Source: Cyathus striatus (taxonomy: Eukaryota > Basidiomycota > Agaricomycetes > Agaricales > Nidulariaceae). From it: a stretch of DNA of 64,000 bases. Location: the NCBI GenBank assembly GCA_025738555.1, contig JAOVFP010000003.1:6572001-6636000 (forward strand), written 5' to 3'. The notes under the pieces were generated by a model. That model had not been told where the DNA came from and ran no database searches. It was given only the letters and a program-made list of their open reading frames with translations. The stretch's first letter is position 1. Every line of letters begins with the position of its first letter. Of this stretch, positions 33,571 to 44,000 are shown piece by piece. The position numbers and the translations under genes are program-made.

Positions 33571-35546
33571 AGATTGGTATCTTTACCAGTTCGCGTTTGT
33601 ACGTACTGGCTCGGTCCCTCCCCATATTCCTGCCGCGCGTCATTTTCTCTCTGCATTGTAGAGAACTGCAATTCTTGTATTTGCTGCTGCATGTACCTCA
33701 TTTGCTCCGCGGGTTGCTCGTACAAATTTACACTAGGAATTTCTGATTCTTTTCTCTTCAACATCTTATCTACTAATTCTTTATAGGGATGAGACCCTCT
33801 CGGCAATATTTCATTTGATCCGTTCAACACGATCGATCCACGCTCTTCTCTAATCACTCCCCCTTCGAGATCTTTAGCTTTGACAGGACACGAAGCGAAA
33901 CTACAGGTCCCCCCACAATAGAAACATCCTCGGAAGAAAGGCTGGCTACCCTGATTGCCCCCGCTCCAATTTCCCGCTGGCCTCTGTCCAAAATTAGACG
34001 TTGCGGCTGGTGGCGCCTGATTGCTTCGAAATTGGTACGAAGTCCATGCTGGGTTAGGATTGGGTTGAGCTGGACGGCTCGCAGATGCCTGCATTAACGC
34101 CTTTACTTCCTGAATCACCTGTTGGAAACTCTGTACCTCCCTTTCTATAGATGCCATTCTGCTCTCAGTACTTTTCAACAACTGCGTAAATTTAGAGTCA
34201 TCGGGCTCTTCTTTTTTCACAGCTATTGGCAACTCTACAGACTTGCCTCTGCTAAATCCTCTCGATTTCTTATGCTCGCGCTTCTCCACATACTCCTCCT
34301 CATCTTCACTGTCCGTCTCAAACGATAGTCCTCTATTATGAATTATATCGTCACACACAGATAAGACCTCGTCGAGTTCGTAAGGGTCTTCAGGGTCGAT
34401 CTCTGTCCCTGGGGTAGGTGTCTTTAGCGAATTGGCCATATCTAGCCGATGCCTCACCATTTCCCTCAGATCTTTATGCAACGACCACATAACGAACCAC
34501 ACTTGCTCAGCATTTGATATATGTTGTGCAATCTCTTCTGCTTCTGCTTTGAAATTGCGACGGAACTCTTTCCACACTGTCTTCTGTGTTACTCTAATTC
34601 CCCGATTCTCACGCTGCTCATCCATCAGCCTCTTTAGCTTCTCTCGCGAACCCATCTCATTCTCTGGATCGTATTCCCGTAACATCTGCTTCTTAAACTT
34701 ATCCCACGTTCTATCTTCTCCTTTCCTCTCTGGGAAGCTCTTGACTTGTTTCCTTCTCGGTGAATTTGTGATTGTATTTACCGTGAAGTCCACTTTCGTC
34801 TTATCATCAGTTATTTTATGATGCTTAAAAAGCCCTTCTAGAGAATCTAGCCAGAATGCTACTTCACTACCTTGACCGTTCCATTTTGGCGCATTTTTGC
34901 CATATGGGTCCAAGTCAGGTGCCATGCTTTCTAACGGTTTAGGTGATGGAGAACGGGAACTCGTTGTTACTGATGAAGGGGGGCTCGGATCAATGTCTGG
35001 TGATGACGGGCGTGTATGCGCAGTACTATGTCTAGGACTCCCAAAGTTGAACTGTCTGAAGGATGCCGAAAGGTCTGCTAATGCTCCACTAGGTTCGCTA
35101 GCGTACTCGTAATCCGGTTCTCCAAAAGCTCCGGGAAACAACAATGATCCAATATCTGGGTCTGTTGATGAATCGGACGGTGTCTCAAGAAGTCTTGTCT
35201 CACGAGGCTCGCTTACTGATGGCCTTGACACAAACGGGAACAATGGTCTCTCTGGGGATGATAGCGCTGTCTCTGATCGTCTCTGCTCTGCACTAAGCTC
35301 TAGCTCTGGGAATGGTCTAAACTCTGGCTCTAGCTCTGTGCTCTCTCTTTTCACTGCTTTGCTCTGCTCTGCTCTCGATCTATCTCTCGCTAGCTCTTTC
35401 TCTAATGCTTGCTGTGCTCTACGTTCTGCTCGCGTTTCGCGATCAGTTTTCTGATTCTGAGCGCTACTGAACCCTGAACTCGCTTGTTGATCTGCTGCTC
35501 TGTGATGCGCTACAGCTTTGCTGGGTTTGGGTTCAGCCTCTACCAC
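33561..35546 (-). CDS. Gag of the 13.6-kb element
   Basis: A frame of about 660 codons ending in TGA at 33561-33563. The first in-frame ATG I can see is at 34925 (MAPDLDPYGKNAPKW); the open frame upstream to about 35600 has no ATG near its start, so either the true start was lost or a leader exon or non-AUG start is used. The N-terminal third is Arg/Glu/Ser-rich. The middle (WNGQGSEVAFWLDSLEGLF to LREMVRHRLDM) looks like a capsid-type helical gag core. A coiled coil and a Pro/Gln-rich stretch precede a cysteine finger CFYCGGTCSFASC, a variant of the CCHC knuckle with Cys in place of His. It packages the element RNA and is fused to protease by frameshifting. Confidence 0.85.
   Translation of the reverse strand: MVEAEPKPSKAVAHHRAADQQASSGFSSAQNQKTDRETRAERRAQQALEKELARDRSRAEQSKAVKRESTELEPEFRPFPELELSAEQRRSETALSSPERPLFPFVSRPSVSEPRETRLLETPSDSSTDPDIGSLLFPGAFGEPDYEYASEPSGALADLSASFRQFNFGSPRHSTAHTRPSSPDIDPSPPSSVTTSSRSPSPKPLESMAPDLDPYGKNAPKWNGQGSEVAFWLDSLEGLFKHHKITDDKTKVDFTVNTITNSPRRKQVKSFPERKGEDRTWDKFKKQMLREYDPENEMGSREKLKRLMDEQRENRGIRVTQKTVWKEFRRNFKAEAEEIAQHISNAEQVWFVMWSLHKDLREMVRHRLDMANSLKTPTPGTEIDPEDPYELDEVLSVCDDIIHNRGLSFETDSEDEEEYVEKREHKKSRGFSRGKSVELPIAVKKEEPDDSKFTQLLKSTESRMASIEREVQSFQQVIQEVKALMQASASRPAQPNPNPAWTSYQFRSNQAPPAATSNFGQRPAGNWSGGNQGSQPFFRGCFYCGGTCSFASCPVKAKDLEGGVIREERGSIVLNGSNEILPRGSHPYKELVDKMLKRKESEIPSVNLYEQPAEQMRYMQQQIQELQFSTMQRENDARQEYGEGPSQYVQTRTGKDTNLGF
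33564..33570 (-). promoter_or_regulatory. Candidate -1 ribosomal frameshift site GGGTTTC
   Basis: In the gag frame the codons read CTG GGT TTC TGA, so G-GGT-TTC fits the X-XXY-YYZ slippery rule and the stop follows at once. Slipping back one base enters the pro frame, which is open from here. I cannot judge from reading whether a pseudoknot follows. Confidence 0.6.
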
Positions 35547-35647
35547 ACTTTTGCCGCTCTTCTTAGATTTCGGCGGAATGGCGAGCGCGTTATTACTTAT
35601 TCAATTCACACTACTCCGCAACGTTAGCACTTGTATCCGGTTTACCC

Positions 35648-35664
35648 CCTCGCGGTGGGCTCCA
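35648..35664 (-). other. Primer-binding site of the 13.6-kb element
   Basis: Minus strand reads TGGAGCCCACCGCGAGG two bases after the 5' LTR end. It shares its first 11 bases with the site at 8413-8427. Confidence 0.75.
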
Positions 35665-35666
35665 GA

Positions 35667-36737
35667 TAAAGTACCTAGTTTAGCGCAACATAGTGTAAAT
35701 GTAAATATTAATAATAAAACTCACACCACGTACGCTCACTAAGAAAGTGCTCGGTGGGTAAGACTCGGATGCAAGGTGCTTCCAGGCGAAGTAAAGTAAT
35801 AGAAAGGGTGTCGAAAACCGACGTTCGAGAGGGAGTGCACACTTAGCGAATGCTTTGATGCGCGTTTTGATGCGCGTTCCTTAATCTCGGACTTAACACG
35901 GCCTTATGACTTCACACTTCGCGTTGCACTTAGAATCTCAAAGCTCACACAAATACTAAAGCACGATGCTAGATGGTATTTCCCGGGGCACAGGAGACTG
36001 CCCTCATACTACTCTACTCTACCTATTAAATATCATACAGAACTACGGCTAGAGAAACTATATAGTTGATACAAATACAGTAATTTACACATTAGCTAAG
36101 CAGTAAGGTAGACGTTTAGACCAGATACCGGCGTCTGGGATGGACCGGAGTAAATCACAGATACACAAACATACGAGCGCCAAGAATGTGTCCATATGGG
36201 AAGATAGTGAAGGACAATAAATTGTCCTGCAGGAAGAACACTCCATACGGAGGCGTGATGCCGCGCACTTTGACGTGTGGAATGGGAACCGCTGAATAAG
36301 CCTGCCGGGAATGCCGGATCTCAGGCATAGGCTAGGCGCCTATGGCGTGCTGATGCACAGCGCTGGTACAGCGTGGTTAGATAGCAGCAACTGCCGTGGG
36401 TCTAGTGCTCATGCCTTTTCCTATGACGCAATAACATAGCTTCGATATCCTATTATTAGAATAGACGCACGCTTAGTTCGATCTCCGGCCTTACTGGTAA
36501 TTACTTCCCACCGATGTCGAGAATAAACTCTGACCTCGGTGTTTCTATTCTTAGACGCTTTCCTACTTAGGCTAGTTATGTCCCTTATTAGCGCGAATCG
36601 TTCCCACGCTAGCTAACGGTCCGGGACCTCTACCTTAGCTACTAATTACAACCCAGATATATTGTACTGTTTGTAAGTAGCGCATAGAATATAGAAATAA
36701 TGTTTTTATAGTAGGTAGAAGTACGCTAGGCGTATTA
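35667..36737 (-). repeat. 5' LTR of the 13.6-kb element, 1071 bp
   Basis: Same length as the 3' LTR and identical by eye except at seven CpG positions. It is followed on the plus strand by GTGT, the target duplication. Confidence 0.9.
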
Positions 36738-36930
36738 GTGTCATACAAAGCAAATATGACAAGTGTAACAAGTGTAATATATGTGACATATAGGAAAGTG
36801 TGACATATGCGAACCTGTGACACCTGTGACATCTGTGAAAGTGTAACATTTGTGACATTTATGAAAGTGTGACATTTGTGAAAGTGTGACATTTGTGAAA
36901 GTGTGACATATGCAGACACAATGAGCAGCA
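36738..36930. repeat. GTGACA repeat block, right part split off by the 13.6-kb element
   Basis: Words such as GTGTGACATTTGTGAAA repeat about ten times. They continue the block that ends at 23139, in the orientation opposite to 21960-22490. Confidence 0.7.
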
Positions 36931-39900
36931 TCACAATGATTTAGTAATATTGGGCAGGAACATATTTTTCATTTTAATCGGTTGAATAGATATAGAATTG
37001 TAGCTAGAAATTTAAATCTCTCTATGCATTTTATAGCAGCAGAAAGTCCTTTACTGCTTAGCATAAAAATATTTTTATTATATGTCTAAGAAATTTAAAA
37101 TATGGCGAGAAAATATGGCAGCTTATTGTATAAAGTCATGTGCAGTTGAAGAGGTACCAATTATTGCTAGAAAAGTTAAAATAATAATTTATTAAATAAT
37201 TTGTCCATTTGACGAGGTATTATCTGTCATATTTAAACTAAATTCTATGGCAGAAATGAGATAAAATAAATCATGTTTGCCTGCCATGAATTCAGAAGAT
37301 AGTGTCAGATCAGTTCAGTGAATCACTAAAAAGTTGGTGTCAACATATGCCAATGTTTCAGCACTTCAGCGTGTCAGTGTTTAAAATAAAATAAGATGGT
37401 AGATGGTCAGTATAAGGTTCACAGTTCACGTTCACACTCATGGCTTGTGGGAGGGTACATACACTAGCCTTCTTTGTCCAGGAGTGGGACAATGACTTGC
37501 ATATGAGAGAGTAAATAAAAGTGTACCAATTGTGGGTTGTTGAGTTCTTGTAGAGTAAGTCAATCAATGATAAGTTCACACATGTAACAAGCTACCGCCA
37601 ATTAGAATGACCATTGTATTCAGTAATCAAAAATACTAGTACTATACTAAAATACCCTTTTCAGCAGCAGCACGAGTGGCGAAGTAACCATGGCATGTAA
37701 GTGCTGTGTCTTCCTTGTGAATGTGATAAGTCGGGAGAATGGAGGACAAAGGGAGGAGGGAGGAGGGAGAAGAGTAAAATAAGTTAGGTTAATGAATGAA
37801 AGGCAAGATAGTAAGTTATGAATAGGGAGTAGTAGCAATAATTGGATTCTAGATGGGGTGGAGCGAGTGAGAAATGAGGAGGACATACCAGTGCTGTTCC
37901 ATATGAGAAAATCTAGCTAGGGACGACGAGAGGTCAAGATGAGGCAAGAAGATGAGGGGAGAAGGGGAGAGGTGAGGGGGAAAGGTAGAGGGATAGGAGG
38001 TCAGCTAGAGGAGAAGGCACTCGCTCTCGTCAACAAGGGCGAGAGAGAGAGAGAGAGAGAGGGTGACAGGAGATGATTCTCGTCCTCATCACTTGCAAGA
38101 AGAGGGTGAGGGGCCAAAAGAAGGAGAGGGCATGGGCAGAAGATGCTTGCCCTCATCACTTGTAAGATGAGGGCGAGACCAGGAGAGGGGAGGGGAGGGA
38201 AGGAGGTAGAGGTGGAAGGTGATGTGGTATTGACACCAGAGATCAGCGCCGTAGTTGTGATGTAGGTAACAAGGGCAGGGGGGAGGGAGAGGTTGAGGGA
38301 GACCTCAATGTCATCATTCTCAAGAGGAGGGGAGGGAGGAAAGGAGGAAGGGAGACGACAGAGTTGGACTTTCGAGTGACGTCTGCAATGTGAGCATTGG
38401 GAAAGGGGAGCAGGGGAGGGTGTGCCATGCATCGTCAGCACAGACAGAGGTTGAGGAGGGATCTGAAAGGGGCCGAGTAGTGAATAAAATGGGGGGGGAG
38501 GATGCACGACGAATAGGTAAGGCCTTTTCCCCTAAAATGCACATATGAACATCCCCGCTGCCCCACTATCCCCCCTTCTACCCTTGCAAACATGGCTCCT
38601 CCCTCAGACTAAAATATTCAAAACTCATACCCACACTTCCAGGCCTCAAAAATAGACACTTATGCAATGGTGGGTAAACCCATGAATGCTGATGCTTAAA
38701 AGGGAGATGTAGCTGTCCCAAGGAACACCATTACTTCCTGCTGAGGTACAGGGATCGAATGCGGGGTTGGGTGAAATGATAGGCATGTGGTATGAAGAAC
38801 CATGGTCTTATTGTCGATGAGCCATAGCTGGAGACTGGATGAAGTTGTGAACGTACAAGTAGAATCTGAAACCAAGGTGCCTTCTCCAAACAGCAGCAGA
38901 AATGTGGTCTCTCCCTTCGCCCCAAATCCAGTTATCGTTATTTTTATTAGGAAAAATAGATGAGCAGAAGGCGGTATGTGTGGTTAGTGGCAGGCTTGAA
39001 TGGTTAGAGGCAGGAGTGTGTGTGTTGGAGCCCAAAATAAACTTTTAATGAGCTCAAAAGTTACTATTCATCTCCCTGTATTCTGAAACAAATGAAAACC
39101 TACCAGTACCAAGTTCTCAATCGTTGCTGAGGTGAGTACACATGGTAGAGCTATACTAACGAGTTACCTCAATAGTTATGGTAGGAACATGCCGAGAGTT
39201 GTTGAACCTACGTTCATTGCCTATAATCTCCAGGCCACATTCTATGAAGTATGTTCGTCTTATGTTCATTACTCTTTCTTCCTCCAATGGTAGACCCACA
39301 TTTGTAGGTAGGCGAATGGGTTATGGTGCACTGGGGAGGTTGTTGGAGGTCTGCAGAATTGATACACGTCGAACATATGATGTGCTGGAGAGGATGTTGG
39401 AGGACAGCAGAATCGGTATGCATAGAACAATGTGGGAAGCCCAAGTGAAAGAATGCAAAGAAAGGCAAGGGTCACCAAACCAAAGTGAAAGAGGTAAGTT
39501 GCCAATATTTCACAAGCTATTGAACACTTACTTTTATTTGTAATAGACAGTTCACTTCTATGTCCGTACAGGCAAGACATCCAGGAGTTCTCAGGTTGTT
39601 AATTGGTACAATATTAGGTACCCTGTGTAAGCATTCCTCAAATTGCTTTACCCTATATGTACTTATCTTCTCAGTGCACAAAAGAGGAATTTAAAGGTGT
39701 AAATAGTTGTCCTTTAGATTGTAGTTGAATGATGTGAAAGTCTCAATTGTAGTAGTAATACTTTGTCCTCTTCCTTCGGTATATGTCAGTCAGTGTATGT
39801 CATCAATATTCCAGGCGAGATATTTTCATTCAATTTCCGACGTGCCATGTTGAGATCTACAAGGGAGTTGTAGGAGTGAGAGAGGCATCATATTCCTTGC

Positions 39901-41059
39901 TCATTCTTCAGTCGCTGTCATCGTCATCTTGCTCCAAATTTTTTGTTGTATTTATTTTAACCTCATCGTCCATTGTTTCTCTCCCATTGACTATGTTATG
40001 ATTGAATATATCTTATGAGGTATGATTTGTATCTTTTCCTTGCATTTGAGCTAAATCGTGTGTTCCAGATCGGAGACAATGTCATGGTGTTTTACCACCA
40101 ATGCATTTATAAAGGCCGTAGATGTGGCCAACATGGAGAAAGGGGAAGTTAGTAAGAATCATCGTGTGTACCTCAAATAAAAGAAAAGTGGAAAGTAAGT
40201 GATTTATTTAATTGGTATACCAGATTTTAGAATGTACATCTCTATCTATCAGTTCTTGGAGTTTCATGTGAGGTTGGGAAAGTGTACTTGTTGCACATTC
40301 AGTTAGACTCAGATTCGTTTTCCTGTGTAAGTATATCTTCTATTTATTTCTCTTTTTACTCACCTTCTACTCACCTTCGGAAGCTATAAGAAATGACAGG
40401 CTTACTTATATGATATATAGCCTGTAGTATTGTACTTATATATTGTTATTACATGTACAACAATTGTTTTACTCGCTAGTAATATCATCGACTCCTGGAA
40501 AAAGAGCAGAGTGAGCAACATCTTGAATAATAATATCATTTTAATCTCATAAGTTCAACCCAAGATGTACCAAGTTTGGATCTTGGATGGCCCAGTGTTT
40601 TACTACTAGTGTATAGGCTACTATTATGGCCTCTCTGATTCAGCGGGAAGCTGAATGAATATGAATCAGTAATATGAATCATTACTACCATTTTATTCTC
40701 TCACTCAATTTTTATTTCTTTGTCCAGATAGGTAGTATGTGATGTGCCATTCCAGAGTGGTACATAAAATATACCAAATGACAGGTACATGGGTATGTAC
40801 CTGTAAACAACCAGGTACATACCCATGTACCTCAACGCATGGTAAGCTAGATATTAGTCAGTGTGATGTTTAATAGTAAAACACTTGTAGCGATATAAGA
40901 CTATATCTGTATTAGGAAAGTGGCCATACTACGCTACATTTTCAAAAAAATAAGAATATGTGGTTCTACTAAACTACAATTTTGGCATGCACAAACCACA
41001 TCCTATATTCACCTTGACTCCCAAGATATATATAGCAAGTTAGTATAGATTCTAGAATA
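36931..41059. other. No confident gene; low-complexity and small repeats
   Basis: 37700-38500 is purine-rich on the plus strand, with a GAGAGA run at 38041-38060 and two copies of the CCCTCATCACTTGCAAG/ATGAGGG palindrome (about 38080 and 38145). The Pro/Ser/Leu frames on the minus strand only mirror this bias. 39000-40700 contains a few exon-like pieces (for example after a TTCCAG at 40068) that I cannot join into a gene. A perfect palindrome sits at 40783-40832. Confidence 0.5.
40783..40832. repeat. Perfect 21-bp inverted repeat with 8-base loop
   Basis: 40783-40803 and 40812-40832 are exact reverse complements around TAAACAAC. Each arm is itself nearly palindromic (AGGTACAT..ATGTACCT), so the site could form a cruciform or a double hairpin. 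Confidence 0.9.
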
Positions 41060-41089
41060 CTATTTTTTTGTATACTTAGTTGAAAATAT

Positions 41090-44000
41090 GTCTATAGAAT
41101 GTATAAATTGTAATGTAAAATGTAGTCTATAAGAACTGGACTTGAATAATTGATGCGGTGCCCCATATATGGACAGATGTGATAAGCGTGAGTTATTTGG
41201 GTTGCATGCGAAAATAACAGATGAGTCAGCACATGAACGCAGCGCGACGAGACTAGATTCCTGCCATCTGGAGAATGTGGTGGCAGGAGGCAGGGTCTTC
41301 ATTTGTAATTTTCACAATTATTAGTGCATTATGGGGATGTATAATATGGAATAATTATACTATGTTATATCTACATCTAAATGAATGGATCGTGTGTGTT
41401 CTACATTTCTAATAGCGATGTAGAGGATGTAAATTAATGAGGTGGAAGTGGTGCATGTAGACTGGATTTACCTTAATTGATGGGATGTTCCATACGCTGA
41501 CAGAATTGATATGTGTCGTATATTTGTTTTCCTCAATCTGAAAATAACACATGAGTCAGCACATGAACCCAGCACAATGAGACTAGATTCCTCTCATCTG
41601 GTGAATGTAGCGGAAGCAGGCAGGTTCTTCGTTTGTAATTTTTCGCATTTATTAGTGCATCATGTGGATCTATAACATAGAATAATTACATTGCGAAATA
41701 TCTACTTCTAACAGAATAGATCCTGTGTTTCCTACATTTATAATAGCGACGTGGATGGTCTTAATGAATCAGGAAGAAGTGGTGCATGTAGAATGGATAT
41801 CCTATGATTGATGCGATGTGCCATATGCCGACAGAAGTGATAAGCATGGGATATTTGTGTTGCGCATTCCGAAATGACAGATGAGTCAGCACATGAACCC
41901 AGCGCGACGAGACTAGATTCCTGTCATCTGGTGAATGTAGCGGAAGCAGGCAAGATCTTCATGTTTAATTTGTTGTATTTATTTGTGCATTATGGGCATC
42001 TATCGTATCGAATAATTATATTATAAAATATATACATCTAACTCAATAGATCATGAGTTTCCTACATTTCTAATAGTGAAGTAGATGATCTAAATGAATG
42101 AGGAAGAAGTGATGCATGTAGACTGGATATACTATGATTGATGCGATGTGCCATACACCGACAGAAGTGATAAGCATGGGATATTTGCGTTGCGCATTCC
42201 GAAAATGACAGATAAGTCAGCACATGAACCCAGTGCGACGAGACTAGATTCCTGTCGTCTGGTGAATGTAGCGGAAGCAGGCAGGTTTTTCGTTTGTAAT
42301 TTTTCGCATTTATTAGTGCATTATGTGGATCTATAACATAGAATAATTACATTGCGAAATATCTACTTCTAACAGAATAGATCCTGTGTTTCCTACATTT
42401 CTAATAGTGACGTGGATGATCAAAATAAATGAGGAAGAAGTGGTGCTTATAGACTGGATATCATACGATTAATGGGATGTGCCATACACCAACAGAAGTG
42501 ATAAGCGTGGGATTTGCGTTGCGCATTCCGAAAATGACAGGTTAGTCAGCACATGAACCCAGTGCGACAAGACTAGATTCCTGTCATCTGGTGAATGTGG
42601 CAGAAGTAGGCAAGATGTTCATGTTTAATTTGTTGCATTTATTTGTGCATTATAGGGATCTATCATATGAAATAGGTATATTCTTAAATATCTACATCTA
42701 TCTGTATGGACCATGAGTTTCCTACATTTATAATAGAAAAGTAGTGGATGTAAATTAATGAGATAGAAGTGGTGCATGTAGACTGGATATACCTTAATTG
42801 ATGGGATGTGCCATAGGCAGAAAGAATTGATATGTGTGGTATATTTGTTTTCATCCATCTGAAAATGACACATGAGTCAGCACATGAACCCAGCGCGACG
42901 AGACTAGATACCTGTCATCTGGTGAATGTAGCGGAAGCAGGCAAGATTTTCATGTTTAATTTGTCGCATTTATTTGTGCATTATGGGCATCTATCGTATC
43001 GAATAATTATATTGTAAAATATCTACATCTAACTCAACAGATCATGTGTTTCCAACATTTCTAATAGTGAAGTACATGATCTAAATGAATGAGGAAGAAG
43101 TGGTGCATGTAGACTGGATGTCCTATGATTGATGCGATGTGCTATATGCAGACAGAAGTGATAAGCATATGATATTTGTGTTGCGCATTCCGAAAATAAC
43201 ACATGAGTCAGCACATGAATGCAGCGTGACGAGACTAGATTTCTGTCATCTGGTGAATGTTGTGGAAGAAGGCAAGAACTTCACGTTTAATTTGTTGCCT
43301 TTATTTATGCATTATGGGGATCTATTATATGAAATAGGTATATTCTGAAATATCAACATCTATCAGTATGGACCGTGAATTTCCTACATTTATAATAGAA
43401 AAGTAGTGGATGTAAATTAATAAGATAGAAGTGGTGATCATGTGTTTCCTACATTTCTAATAGCGACGTGGATGATCTAAATGAATCAGGAAGAAGTGGT
43501 GCATGTAGACTGGATATCCTATGATTGATGCAATGTGCCATACGCCGACAGAAGTGATAAGGTTGGGATATTTGCGTTTCGCGTTCCGAAAATGACAGAT
43601 GAGTCAGCACATGAACCCAGCGCGATGAGACTAGATTCCTGTCATCTGGTGAATGTAGCGGAAGCAGTCAAGATTTTCATGTTTAATTTATTGCATTCAT
43701 TCGTGCATTATGGGGATCCATCATATGAAATAGGTATGTTCTGAAATATCTACATCTATATATATAGACTGCTTTTTCTACATTTCTATTAGCGAAGCAG
43801 AGGATGTAATATAATGAGAAAGAAGTGGTGCATGTAGACTGGATTTACTTTAATTGATGGGATGTGCCATAGGCGGACAGAAATGATAGGCGTGGGATAT
43901 TTGTTTTCTGCGTTCTGAAAATGACACATGAGTTGGCACATGAACGCAGCGCGATGAGACTGGATTCCTGTCATCTGGTGAATGTGGCGGAAGTAGGCAA

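Larger units (their letters stand above)
23140..36737 (-). mobile_element. 13.6-kb Ty3/gypsy-type LTR retrotransposon with antisense genes
   Basis: Two same-orientation 1071-bp LTRs (23140-24210, 35667-36737) flank a primer-binding site, gag, pro, pol, two plus-strand genes and a polypurine tract. The outer flanks are GTGT on both sides (23136-23139 and 36738-36741), a 4-bp target duplication, and the sequence on the two sides joins into one GTCACA repeat. The LTRs differ at seven positions seen by eye, so the insertion is young. The domain order protease-RT-RNaseH-integrase places it in Ty3/gypsy. The element is long because about 4.2 kb between pol and the 3' LTR carries genes on the opposite strand. 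Pol is inactivated by an in-frame TGA and an RT active-site change. Confidence 0.9.

Noticed and set aside
37647..38544. Pro/Ser-rich minus-strand frames
   Set aside because: Purine-rich low-complexity DNA with GA runs; no conserved motif and no intron structure.
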